Source of the DNA: Clostridiales bacterium 1_7_47FAA
GTDB taxonomy: Bacteria; Bacillota; Clostridia; Lachnospirales; Lachnospiraceae
Direction of reading: 5' to 3'
Length of the DNA stretch: 64,000 bases
NCBI GenBank assembly: GCA_000155435.1
Contig: DS990263.1
Coordinates: forward strand, 234,265 to 298,264
Part shown: piece by piece, positions 44,213 through 52,472 of the stretch
How the letters are laid out: every line of letters starts with the position of its first letter
Position numbering within the stretch: the stretch's first letter is position 1
Notes under the pieces: generated by a model
What the model saw: the letters and a program-made list of their open reading frames with translations, nothing else
Databases searched by the model: none
Told to the model about the DNA's origin: nothing
Translations under genes and position numbers: made by a program

Positions 44213-44491
44213 ATGGGTTTTGCTAAACGTGTATGTGAAATTCTGGCTGTAATCGGGGCAATTGTCCTGATTGGAATCCTGGTATGGTATCTCTCCTCCG
44301 GTATGAGGGACAGGGGATATGAAAAGGAAGGCACCCTGGTATGGGAAGAACAGAATCAGCTGGCTGGGGATAGCCCGAGGTTAGAAGAAGCGTGGAACGT
44401 TGAGGAGGCGGCATATCCTGCTTTTGTGACAGACCCTTCATCCATGATTTATGGGGAGCAGGAGATACAAAGGAGCGGTAAAGGACTATGA
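44213..44491 (+). CDS. Small membrane protein of unknown function between sigF and spoVAA
   Basis: This 92-residue protein has one N-terminal membrane helix (ILAVIGAIVLIGILVWYL) and an acidic outer tail. AAAGGA lies before the ATG. Its stop overlaps the spoVAA start as ATGA, so it is probably translated with the spoVA genes. No family recognised. It may act in the forespore membrane (inferred from location). Confidence 0.7.
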   Translation: MGFAKRVCEILAVIGAIVLIGILVWYLSSGMRDRGYEKEGTLVWEEQNQLAGDSPRLEEAWNVEEAAYPAFVTDPSSMIYGEQEIQRSGKGL

Positions 44492-45114
44492 AGAACACCG
44501 TCTATGTGAAACTTAACCAGATTACGGAGCTGACCCACAAGGATGTGGTTTTAAAGGATGTGGCCCAGGTTTACTGTGATGACCAGAATATAATGAATAA
44601 GTGCAATGCCATGAAGGTCAAGACCATTAAACTGGATGAAAAGCGGCGTTACATCATGAGCGCCCTGGATGTCACCCGGAAGCTGATTGAGATGGATTCC
44701 ACCCTGGATGTGAACCATGTGGGGGAAGTGGATTTTATCATTGCGTATAAACCGCCGTCCCCCCCGGCTTACATCTGGCAGTGGACTAAAACGGTTTTTG
44801 TCTGTGCTGTCTGTTTTTTTGGGGCGGCATTTGCCATCATGACCTTTAATAACGATGTCAGCGTGACGGATGTGTTCAGCGAGGTATACCGCCTTGTGAT
44901 GGGGTATGAATCAGGAGGATTCACTGTGTTGGAAGTCAGCTATAGTGTGGGGCTGGCAGTGGGGATCATTGGGTTCTTTAACCATTTTGCCTCGGTCAAG
45001 CTGAACACGGACCCCACTCCCCTGGAAGTGGAAATGCGTCTTTATGAGGACAATATCAGTAAGACCCTGATTGCCGAGGACGGCAGGAAGGAGTCAAAAA
45101 TTGATATTACTTAA
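44488..45114 (+). CDS. spoVAA: Stage V sporulation protein AA
   Basis: This 208-residue protein has a cytoplasmic N-terminal half and two membrane helices (VFVCAVCFFGAAFAIMTF and VSYSVGLAVGIIGFFNHF). It resembles SpoVAA, part of the channel that loads dipicolinic acid into the spore core. NNDVSVTDVFSEVYRLVMG between the helices is typical. It overlaps spoVAB by 14 bases. Confidence 0.9.
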   Translation: MKNTVYVKLNQITELTHKDVVLKDVAQVYCDDQNIMNKCNAMKVKTIKLDEKRRYIMSALDVTRKLIEMDSTLDVNHVGEVDFIIAYKPPSPPAYIWQWTKTVFVCAVCFFGAAFAIMTFNNDVSVTDVFSEVYRLVMGYESGGFTVLEVSYSVGLAVGIIGFFNHFASVKLNTDPTPLEVEMRLYEDNISKTLIAEDGRKESKIDIT

Positions 45115-45544
45115 AAAGGCATTGCTGGCATTCTTTGGTCTGTGCGCCGGCGGCGTCATCGCGGCCGGCGTATATGCTTTCCTGGCCATCATCGGCGTGT
45201 TCGTACGCCTGATGGGAAAGACAGGCACCAGAAAGCATATCATGCTGTATGAGACAGTCATCATACTGGGGGGAGTCCTGGGCAATATCCTGGATATCTA
45301 TGAGTTCCCCATCTATATGGGCGCGCTGATAGGCCCTATTTTCCTGATTGCGGCCGGGCTGTCCGTTGGAATCTTCGTGGGCTGCCTTGTCATGTCCCTG
45401 GCTGAAACCTTAAAGGCCCTGCCTGTCATCAGCAGGAGGATCCACCTGTCCGTGGGGCTGCAGTACCTGATACTTGGCCTGGCGGCCGGCAAGCTTACCG
45501 GTTCCCTGGTTTATTTCTGGTACCATATGGCGTCGCTGGGATAG
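45101..45544 (+). CDS. spoVAB: Stage V sporulation protein AB
   Basis: This 147-residue membrane protein has about four helices. A TTG start at 45101 is chosen because AAGGAG lies seven bases upstream and the protein then begins LILLKKALLAFFGLCAGG, as in the family. An ATG 30 bases upstream lacks a ribosome-binding site. FVRLMGKTGT and DIYEFPIYMG are SpoVAB-like. Confidence 0.9.
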   Translation: MILLKKALLAFFGLCAGGVIAAGVYAFLAIIGVFVRLMGKTGTRKHIMLYETVIILGGVLGNILDIYEFPIYMGALIGPIFLIAAGLSVGIFVGCLVMSLAETLKALPVISRRIHLSVGLQYLILGLAAGKLTGSLVYFWYHMASLG

Positions 45545-45591
45545 GACAGTGATGCCATGGGCGCTGGTACTGATTGAAAAGGAGAAAAGTA

Positions 45592-46053
45592 ATGGAAGTT
45601 GACAAGAAAAAATATGAAGAATATGTCAAGGAGATAACCCCGGTCCACAGCCTGCCCAAAAGCATGGCCTGCGCCTTCCTGGTAGGGGGCGTCATCTGTG
45701 TTATCGGACAGCTTATCACCAATTATCTGATGAACGGGATGGGGATGGAACAGGAGACGGCGGCGGCCTGGAACCTTCTGGCCCTAATCCTTATCAGTAT
45801 TGTCCTGACCGGCCTTAACATTTACCCCAAGATTGTAAAATTCGGCGGCGCAGGCGCGTTGGTGCCGATTACAGGATTCGCCAACTCCGTGGTGGCGCCA
45901 GCCATTGAGTTCCACGCTGAGGGCGAGGTGTTTGGTGTGGGATGTAAGATATTTACCATTGCTGGTCCGGTTATCCTGTACGGGGTCCTGACCAGCTGGG
46001 TCCTGGGACTGCTTTATTGGGTTGGGGGACTGATGGGTATATTCCAGATTTAA
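45592..46053 (+). CDS. spoVAC: Stage V sporulation protein AC
   Basis: This 153-residue membrane protein forms the mechanosensitive part of the SpoVA channel. FLVGGVICVIGQLITNYLM, LTGLNIYPKIVKFGGAGALV and PITGFANSVVAPAIEF are hallmarks. The start at 45592 follows AAAGGAG by seven bases. A hairpin terminator comes 23 bases later, so spoVAD and spoVAE, normally next, are not in the same transcript. Confidence 0.95.
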   Translation: MEVDKKKYEEYVKEITPVHSLPKSMACAFLVGGVICVIGQLITNYLMNGMGMEQETAAAWNLLALILISIVLTGLNIYPKIVKFGGAGALVPITGFANSVVAPAIEFHAEGEVFGVGCKIFTIAGPVILYGVLTSWVLGLLYWVGGLMGIFQI

Positions 46054-46075
46054 AACGGAATACGTGCCGGTTTTT

Positions 46076-46119
46076 GGCAGGTGATTGGGATGGGAAGACA
46101 TTCCAAGCACCTGCCTTTT
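46076..46119 (+). terminator. Terminator after spoVAC
   Basis: GGCAGGTG (46076-46083) pairs with CACCTGCC (46108-46115), followed by TTTT. The 24-base loop can form a further small stem (GGGA-TGGG ... TTCC). Confidence 0.7.
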
Positions 46120-46219
46120 GGCATTTTATTTTACTTCATTGAGCTGGTGTTCCGCTTCTTTTCCTATGTCCGGTAATCCGGGCAATTCACCCATGGTTCC
46201 GTCCTTTCCGTTGCTTTTT

Positions 46220-47425
46220 TCATTCTGTCTTTTTTATTATAGCAAAGTAAAAGGCAGCCGTACAGATCATGACGGCAACCCCGCCGCCTATAAGAAGGGT
46301 TTGGATCCTTATCACATCGGCCAGGGGGCCGAATACCATCATCCCCAGGGGAAGGGCACAGGAGGTGGAAATCTGCATGAAGCTGAATACCCGGCCCTGC
46401 ATGGAAGCGGGGACCTGTTCCTGGATGGATACCGTGATGGGGGAATTGTAGCAGGGGGATGTGATTCCAATCATCATATTGCATGCCAGGTAAATCAGGA
46501 ATGCCGGGGCCATGCCAAGGCCCGCCATCAGCACGCCGTACAGCCATCCGGCCAGGACCGTTGTTTTTAACCGCTTCTTAAATCCGCCCCAGGATGTAAT
46601 CAGGATGCCGCCCAGGACAGAGCCGATGCTGTAGGTCATTTCCGAGGCAGTGAGGCGCCATACCTGCGGTCCGAAGGTACGGCTGATCATCAGGGGCGTC
46701 AGGAAGGCGGAGGGGCTGATAAGGAACAGCACCGCTATCTGGAATAACAGGAGATGCCGTACAAAGGAATCTGTCTTCAGATAGAGGAAGCCCTGTTTCA
46801 GTCTGCTGATTCCGGATGATGTCCCGGCATGATCCTCCATCCTGTCCTTCCTGTATCCGGGTATGGCCAGGACAGAGGTAATCCCCACGCCTATGAGGGC
46901 GGTAAATACATCGATGAACAGTGTTGTTTCCAAGGTGGATACCGACAGTATGGCGCCGCTGACTGCCGGAGAGAGGAACATGATAAGGGCGGTTATGGTG
47001 CTTTGGATGCCATTTACGCGCATCAGATGCTCCTGCGGGACAATCTGGGGAATGACTGCATTGACTGCCGGTGTCTGGATTCCCGTCCCGGCAGAACGGA
47101 TCATGAGCACGGCAAACAACAGCCAGATATTCCTGTGCCCGGATAAAAAGGCAATGGCCAGTATCAGGGTGGAGAGTGCAATGACCGTGTCGGAGAGCAT
47201 GATCAGCATCTTCCTGTCATAGCGGTCAATCCATACGCCTGCAAACAGGGATATGGCAATCTGCGGTGCAAATCCGCATACGGTGGATATGGTCAGCATA
47301 CGTCCTGAGGAAGTGGAGAGCGTCACATACCAGACAATGGCATACTGCACCAGGGAGGAGCCAAAGAGCGATATGGTCTGGGCCGTCAGGAATCGTGCGG
47401 CTGTATTTTTCCAGGATTGGTTCAT
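46220..47425 (-). CDS. MFS transporter, macrolide/drug-efflux-like (MefA type)
   Basis: This 401-residue protein has 12 predicted helices. LTAQTISLFGSSLVQYAIVW, PQIAISLFAGVWIDRYDRKM and PAVNAVIPQIVPQEHLMRVNG resemble the MFS_3 group that includes Mef macrolide pumps. The substrate is inferred and unproven. It is inverted between spoVAC and spoVAD and has a leader with a small ORF, paired hairpins and a terminator, as in antibiotic-induced genes. GAGG lies 11 bases before the ATG. Confidence 0.88.
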   Translation of the reverse strand: MNQSWKNTAARFLTAQTISLFGSSLVQYAIVWYVTLSTSSGRMLTISTVCGFAPQIAISLFAGVWIDRYDRKMLIMLSDTVIALSTLILAIAFLSGHRNIWLLFAVLMIRSAGTGIQTPAVNAVIPQIVPQEHLMRVNGIQSTITALIMFLSPAVSGAILSVSTLETTLFIDVFTALIGVGITSVLAIPGYRKDRMEDHAGTSSGISRLKQGFLYLKTDSFVRHLLLFQIAVLFLISPSAFLTPLMISRTFGPQVWRLTASEMTYSIGSVLGGILITSWGGFKKRLKTTVLAGWLYGVLMAGLGMAPAFLIYLACNMMIGITSPCYNSPITVSIQEQVPASMQGRVFSFMQISTSCALPLGMMVFGPLADVIRIQTLLIGGGVAVMICTAAFYFAIIKKTE

Positions 47426-47472
47426 GATTTGTGTAACCTCATCTTTCTATGATTATTTTGGGATTTTGGCAT

Positions 47473-47510
47473 AATAAAAGGGCCGTGGACAGACACTGTC
47501 CACAGCCCAA
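47473..47510 (-). terminator. Leader terminator (attenuator) of the MFS gene
   Basis: On the minus strand GGGCTGTGGACAG and CTGTCCACGGCCC pair with a two-base loop and one wobble, followed by TTTTATT. It lies between the leader ORF and the transporter, so it must be bypassed for expression. Confidence 0.85.
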
Positions 47511-47528
47511 TCCATAAGGACGTCCGCT

Positions 47529-47603
47529 GCTCCGGGAAAATGGTACAAAAACAAGGCGTATGCAATCGTTCAGACCATACGCGCAGGGCCGACCATTTCC
47601 CGA
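47529..47603 (-). promoter_or_regulatory. Intermediate hairpins of the MFS leader
   Basis: On the minus strand GCGTATG and CATACGC pair, and an outer stem (CGGGAAATGGT with ACCATTTTCCCG) surrounds them. Together with the leader-ORF hairpin and the terminator they form a plausible switch set. The alternative pairing was not computed. Confidence 0.6.
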
Positions 47604-47616
47604 TGAATAAAAGCAG

Positions 47617-47715
47617 TTAAACGCCCAGTTTAAGCTCCGTACAATGCTTCACCGGATACAATTGTACAGAGCTGATTCGCCTTCTCATCCTGTCCGTAAC
47701 ATAGAACCATACCAT
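47617..47715 (-). CDS. Leader ORF(s) of the MFS transporter gene
   Basis: Two overlapping small frames follow a perfect AAGGAGG (47724-47730). One starts at 47715 (32 residues, spacing eight). The other starts at 47710 (26 residues, spacing 13; begins MVLCYGQDEKANQLCTIVSG). A 12-base-pair hairpin (47634-47672) lies within both. Which frame is used is not clear; the first has better spacing, the second a more protein-like composition. It probably acts as a ribosome-stalling leader peptide. Confidence 0.6.
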   Translation of the reverse strand: MVWFYVTDRMRRRISSVQLYPVKHCTELKLGV

Positions 47716-47750
47716 AAGACAGGCCTCCTTCATATGTTTCATGTGAATTT

Positions 47751-47779
47751 ACTCTAACAGAAATATTTTATCCTGTCAA
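47751..47779 (-). promoter_or_regulatory. Strong sigma-A promoter of the MFS leader
   Basis: On the minus strand a perfect TTGACA (47774-47779), 17 bases, TAGAGT (47751-47756). It lies about 20 bases upstream of the leader ribosome-binding site. Confidence 0.8.
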
Positions 47780-47859
47780 TTGCCTATAATGACTAATTTT
47801 CGGGAAATGAGAGATACTGATAATGAATATATCCTGTCAGAGGAAGGAGAATGCATAAG

Positions 47860-48882
47860 ATGGGACAGATGAAAGGAAAGGCAAGTATAGAGTTTGAACA
47901 CCCGCCGGTCATTATAAGCGCCGGGGCGGTGGTTGGTAAAAAAGAAGGGGACGGGCCTCTTGGACAGCTCTTTGACCAGGTGGAGCAGGATGACATGTTC
48001 GGCAAGGATAACTGGGAACAGGCGGAGAGCGCCATGCAGAAAAGAACCGCGGACCTTGTGATTGAAAAGGGCGGGATCAGGAAAAGCGACCTGCGCTACC
48101 TCTTCGCAGGGGACCTGCTGGGACAGCTGATTGCCACGTCCTTTGGGACCGTGGATCTGGAGATACCTCTCTTTGGCCTTTATGGGGCCTGTTCAACCAT
48201 GGGGGAGGCCCTGAGCCTTGGCGCCATGGCTGTGAACGGGGGATATGCCAGCCAGGTCATGTCCATGGCATCCAGCCATTTTGCAACGGCTGAGAAACAG
48301 TTCCGTTTTCCGCTGGCCTATGGCAACCAAAGGCCCATGTCAGCCACCTGGACCGTAACCGGCTGCGGCGCTGTTGTCATTGCAGGGGACAGGAAGAGCG
48401 GCCTTGCAAGGATTGCAGGCATCACCACGGGCCGTATGGTGGATATGGGAGCCAAGGATTCCATGAACATGGGAGCTGCCATGGCGCCTGCCGCGTTCCA
48501 TACCATAGAACAGAACCTGGAGGATTTCCAGGTCAATGAAACATGGTATGACAAGATCATCACCGGGGACCTGGGAGAAGTGGGCAGGACTATCCTTTTG
48601 GAGTTCATGAAGAACAAAGGAAGGGACCTGAGCCAGATTCACATGGACTGCGGAATTGAGATATATGATAAGGAACAGCAGGACACACATGCAGGCGGGA
48701 GCGGCTGCGGCTGCAGCGCGGTTACACTGTGCTCCTATATCCTGCCTAAAGTACAGGACGGTACATGGAAAAGGGTGCTGTTTGTCCCCACTGGCGCCCT
48801 TCTGTCTACGGTTAGCTTCAATGAAGGCCAGAGCATTCCCGGAATCGCCCACGCAGTCATCATTGAGCACATTGACGATTAA
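47860..48882 (+). CDS. spoVAD: Stage V sporulation protein AD
   Basis: This 340-residue thiolase-fold protein binds dipicolinic acid on the forespore membrane. FGLYGACSTMGEALSLGAM, NQRPMSATWTVTGCGAVV and the Cys/Gly-rich GGSGCGCSAVTLCSYILPKV are family features. ATG 47860 is preferred: AAGGAG lies ten bases before it but only one base before the ATG at 47851. It follows the inverted efflux gene and not spoVAC, so it needs its own promoter. Confidence 0.94.
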   Translation: MGQMKGKASIEFEHPPVIISAGAVVGKKEGDGPLGQLFDQVEQDDMFGKDNWEQAESAMQKRTADLVIEKGGIRKSDLRYLFAGDLLGQLIATSFGTVDLEIPLFGLYGACSTMGEALSLGAMAVNGGYASQVMSMASSHFATAEKQFRFPLAYGNQRPMSATWTVTGCGAVVIAGDRKSGLARIAGITTGRMVDMGAKDSMNMGAAMAPAAFHTIEQNLEDFQVNETWYDKIITGDLGEVGRTILLEFMKNKGRDLSQIHMDCGIEIYDKEQQDTHAGGSGCGCSAVTLCSYILPKVQDGTWKRVLFVPTGALLSTVSFNEGQSIPGIAHAVIIEHIDD

Positions 48883-48897
48883 GGAGGTATCGACATC

Positions 48898-49251
48898 ATG
48901 GATTATGTGAAAGCATTTTTAATTGGAGGACTTATCTGCGCACTGGTGCAGATCCTGATGGAAAAAACAAAAATGATGCCCGGCCGGATCATGGTAACGC
49001 TGGTAGTAACCGGATGTATCCTTGGAGCCATCGGCATATATGAGCCGTTTGCAAAATGGGCCGGGGCAGGAGCAGGGGTACCCCTTCTGGGATTTGGCAA
49101 TACCCTCTGGAAAGGTGTTAAGGAGGCCATCGGGAAAGACGGGGTGCTGGGAATCTTTAAAGGAGGCCTGACAGCCAGCTCCGCCGGTATATGCGGGGCG
49201 CTGGTATTCGGATATCTGGCATCCCTGGTGTTTAAGCCTAAGATGAAATAA
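48898..49251 (+). CDS. spoVAE: Stage V sporulation protein AE
   Basis: This 117-residue protein has three to four membrane helices. AFLIGGLICALVQILMEKTK, KWAGAGAGVPLLGFGNTLW and GGLTASSAGICGALVFGYL are SpoVAE signatures. AAGGAGG precedes the ATG. It lies 15 bases after spoVAD and ends at a bidirectional terminator. Confidence 0.95.
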   Translation: MDYVKAFLIGGLICALVQILMEKTKMMPGRIMVTLVVTGCILGAIGIYEPFAKWAGAGAGVPLLGFGNTLWKGVKEAIGKDGVLGIFKGGLTASSAGICGALVFGYLASLVFKPKMK

Positions 49252-49390
49252 GAGGCTGTCTGCCTGGAAATCCATGCAGGTAAAACTTTGTACTTTACCA
49301 AGGCTTCTTTTTTATCATATTATGGGCCGCTCACGATTTCCTTACTATCAGATAGGGGAGGAAGCAGGATTAAAAAGCAGTGGAGGCAGA

Positions 49391-49429
49391 ACAAAAATAA
49401 GCCCAGGAATGCCCCGGGCTTATTTTTGT
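49391..49429. terminator. Bidirectional terminator between spoVAE and the PBP gene
   Basis: AAAAATAAGCCC (49393-49404) and GGGCTTATTTTT (49416-49427) pair perfectly, with T-runs on both strands. Confidence 0.88.
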
Positions 49430-49478
49430 TGTTCTTCATTATTGTTCTTAATTACTTATCCGCACATAAGCAATGGGC

Positions 49479-52178
49479 CTAATATGGTATATTCCCCGGT
49501 CCATAACCCTCTGTGGCCGGCGCCGACGTGGAAGGCTGGTAGCCAGGCCCGATAGGTGAAACAATGGGGCTGTCGCCTCCGGTCTCGTCCGGGTTTGGAT
49601 TGATGATGGTGGAAACATCCGTGTGGATGTTGCAGTAGCCTGGGATGGAGAATGCTGAATCATCCGTGGCGCCTGTCTCTCCATCCGGAAGCACCATGCA
49701 GACCCTGGTGGTCTTGTTGGGGCAGTAGGGCGTTGGGCGCATGCCTGAGTCAGCACATACAGTCACCGCCACATGCTTATCGCACACTTCCGTGGGAGCT
49801 GTTCCCTTTGCAAAATATTCCGTATAAACCGCGTTGCCTCTTGGGTCGGCCGTACATACGCCTGCAACGGCGCGCTTGCCGGACTTACGGCAGATTTCCG
49901 CGGTCTCTATGCTGTCCGGTATGGCAAAGCCGGGGTCGGACTTGCCTTCATGGATACGGTTCATGATGTTGCGCCATATATCCTTGTGGAAGGAGGTTCC
50001 GCCGTTATTGACATTACCGTGTTTCAGCTTCTGGTTGTTGTCACATCCACCCCAGATGCCTGCTGTGTAGTAAGGCGTATACCCCACGAACCAGATATCA
50101 TTGTTAGCGGTAGTGGTACCGCTCTTGCCGGCAGCGGACATTCCGGTCAGCGCCGACCTGGTACTGGTGGAGTTGATGGATATCCCGGATCTTGCAAACA
50201 GGCGGTTGCTCTTCATGGATTCAGCCATGGCGTCCGTGAGGAGGAATGCAGTGGAATCCTTCAGGACCTGCTTGGTTTCCGGTTCATTGTCTATAAGCAC
50301 CTTGCCGTTGTGGTCCAGTATCTTTGTGAAGAAACGCGGTTTGGTATACACGCCGCCATTGGCAATGGAAGCATAGGCAGCAGTCATCTCCAGGTTGGAA
50401 ACTCCTTTTGTGATGCCGCCCAGGGCAGTGGCCGCGCCCAGGTCGTCCTTGACCAGGGAGGTGATGCCCATGTTCTCCGCATATTCAACGCCCAGCTGTG
50501 GAGTGACTGTCTCCATCATGCAGCGGACCGCAATCACATTCATGGAATAGATGATACCGTCACGGATATTGTGATAGCCCACAAATCCATAACCGGAGTT
50601 CCACCAGTTCCTGAAGGTTTTGGTACCGATGGTATAAGTGGAATCGTAATAAACCGTTCCCAGGGTAGCGCCGCAGGCATCCAGCGCAGGTGCAAAGGAA
50701 GTGATGACCTTAAATGCGGAACCAGGCTGACGGTAGACATTGCTGGCACGGTTTAAGGTAAGGCTGGCCTTCTTCTCACCGCGGCCGCCGCAGAGCGCCT
50801 TGATTTCACCTGTGTGCTGGTCCATCAGCACAAAGGAAGCCTGTGGCTGGAGGATTGGGTTCTGGCGCTCGCCTATGATTTCGTCCCCATCCTTTAACAG
50901 CCACTCCTTGTAGGAGTCGATATCGGACTGGATTGCGTCCTCACTTGCGTAAAGGCCCTCAAAGGAGGTGTCCCGCAGGATTGTCTTGCGGTAGCTCTTG
51001 AGGTTCTCCTCGGAATAATGCTCCGTGGTGCCGTCCGCATGGGTGACACTGAGCCTGTATTCCACGGAATACTTGGCAACGGAATAGTTGTCCGGATTGT
51101 TGATTTCCTCATCCACGATGGCCTGAAGTTCCGGGTCCTGGGTGGTGTAAATCTGAAGTCCGCCGGAATACAGAAGGTTGCTGGCCTGGCTTTCCGTGTA
51201 ATCCAGCTTTTCCATCAGCGCTGTTATGACCTGCTCAATCAGCTCGTCCGTAAAATAACTGTAGTGGTTATTGGTCTCCTTGGTAGCGGTATCCACATTC
51301 TGGATCCTGTCATAGACATCATCTGCAAGCGCTTCCTCCTGCTCCTCCTTGGAAATGAAACCCTGGTCATACATGTACTGCAGTACGATCTGGCGCCGCT
51401 CCGCATTCTTCTCCCGTCCGGATATGGGGTTCAGTTTGGACGGATTCTTGGTAATGGAAGCCAGCACCGCGCATTCGGACAAGGTCAGATCGGACAGGTT
51501 CTTGTTAAAATAACGTTTGGCAGCCACCTTCACACCAAGGGTGTTGTTGCCCAGGTTGATTGTGTTCAGGTAGTTGGTGATGATCAGGTTCTTGGTGTCT
51601 TCCTTGCTCATGCCGGAATTCTTCTCCAGCTGGACCGCAAGGTACTGTTCCTGCAGCTTCCGCTCAATCTTGGCGCCCCAGCCTGACTCCATGCCGCCGG
51701 AAAATACATTGTTCTTGATGAGCTGCTGGGTGATGGTGCTCCCGCCTCCTGCATAGTCATCGCTGATGACGCCCTTTACGGCACGGGCAATGGAACGGAT
51801 ATCAATGCCGTTGTGGCTCCTGAAGCGGGAATCCTCAATGGCAATGAAGGCATTGACCAGGTTCTGAGGAAGTTCCTCATATGTGGCTGATTCACGGTTG
51901 GAACCGCTGGTGACCAGTGTGTCCGTCAGGTTGCCTGCAGCATCGTAAACCGTGGTGGCAAAGCGGTCAGGCTGGATGTTTAAGATATCTACGGAGGGGG
52001 CATTGTCAATAATACCCTTAACCATACCGAAACCGATGGACGCGCCCACTACTGCTAAGAAAAGAAACAGGACAAACAGGGCCTTAAATATATTAAGGAA
52101 CAGCCGCGAGGCGTATTTGCCTGATTTGGAGTGGAGAGACTTGATCCTGCGTTCAGTCTCATACTTACCATAGTTCAT
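49479..52178 (-). CDS. Class A penicillin-binding protein 1A (transglycosylase/transpeptidase)
   Basis: The 899-residue protein polymerises and cross-links peptidoglycan. An N-terminal membrane helix (~30-55) is followed by the transglycosylase with catalytic Glu in EDSRFRSHNGID and GGSTITQQLIKN. The transpeptidase has SxxK in PGSAFKVITS, SxN in YSMNVI and KSGT in GKSGTTTAN. The C-terminus has a Cys-containing domain (CRKSGKRAVAGVC to YCPNKTTRVC) and a Pro/Gly/Ser-rich tail. Start 52178 is used because AAGGAG lies five bases upstream. Three hairpin repeats fill its leader. Confidence 0.95.
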   Translation of the reverse strand: MNYGKYETERRIKSLHSKSGKYASRLFLNIFKALFVLFLFLAVVGASIGFGMVKGIIDNAPSVDILNIQPDRFATTVYDAAGNLTDTLVTSGSNRESATYEELPQNLVNAFIAIEDSRFRSHNGIDIRSIARAVKGVISDDYAGGGSTITQQLIKNNVFSGGMESGWGAKIERKLQEQYLAVQLEKNSGMSKEDTKNLIITNYLNTINLGNNTLGVKVAAKRYFNKNLSDLTLSECAVLASITKNPSKLNPISGREKNAERRQIVLQYMYDQGFISKEEQEEALADDVYDRIQNVDTATKETNNHYSYFTDELIEQVITALMEKLDYTESQASNLLYSGGLQIYTTQDPELQAIVDEEINNPDNYSVAKYSVEYRLSVTHADGTTEHYSEENLKSYRKTILRDTSFEGLYASEDAIQSDIDSYKEWLLKDGDEIIGERQNPILQPQASFVLMDQHTGEIKALCGGRGEKKASLTLNRASNVYRQPGSAFKVITSFAPALDACGATLGTVYYDSTYTIGTKTFRNWWNSGYGFVGYHNIRDGIIYSMNVIAVRCMMETVTPQLGVEYAENMGITSLVKDDLGAATALGGITKGVSNLEMTAAYASIANGGVYTKPRFFTKILDHNGKVLIDNEPETKQVLKDSTAFLLTDAMAESMKSNRLFARSGISINSTSTRSALTGMSAAGKSGTTTANNDIWFVGYTPYYTAGIWGGCDNNQKLKHGNVNNGGTSFHKDIWRNIMNRIHEGKSDPGFAIPDSIETAEICRKSGKRAVAGVCTADPRGNAVYTEYFAKGTAPTEVCDKHVAVTVCADSGMRPTPYCPNKTTRVCMVLPDGETGATDDSAFSIPGYCNIHTDVSTIINPNPDETGGDSPIVSPIGPGYQPSTSAPATEGYGPGNIPY

Positions 52179-52194
52179 ATATTCTCCTTTATCG

Positions 52195-52296
52195 TTCCAC
52201 GATTCCTTTTCGTGGACTTTCCTTAATCTTCCCACGATTCCTTTTTCGTGGGTTTTCCTTTACCTTTCCACGGTTCCCTAAACCGTGGCCTTTCCT
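52195..52296 (-). repeat. Three tandem hairpin repeats in the PBP1A leader
   Basis: Three units of about 33 bases, each reading on the minus strand GGAAAG(N)CCACG, a short loop with GGAA, then CGTGGAA. Each forms its own stem; arm changes (CCACGA with TCGTGG; CCCACGA with TCGTGGG; CCACGGTT with AACCGTGG) keep pairing. A fourth copy is at 17655-17692. Confidence 0.8.
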
Positions 52297-52472
52297 ACAT
52301 AAAGATTACCTTCAAAGTCTATCCTGTAGATTATACACCAGTTTTGTAAAATTGAAAAGGTTTAAATATGCCCTTGCCATCGCCGTATTTCTATATTATG
52401 ATAAAAAATAGGCAAAAACAGGTCGGAATGTGGGGAATGATACCCTTAAATTGGAACAAAGGAGTATGGAAA

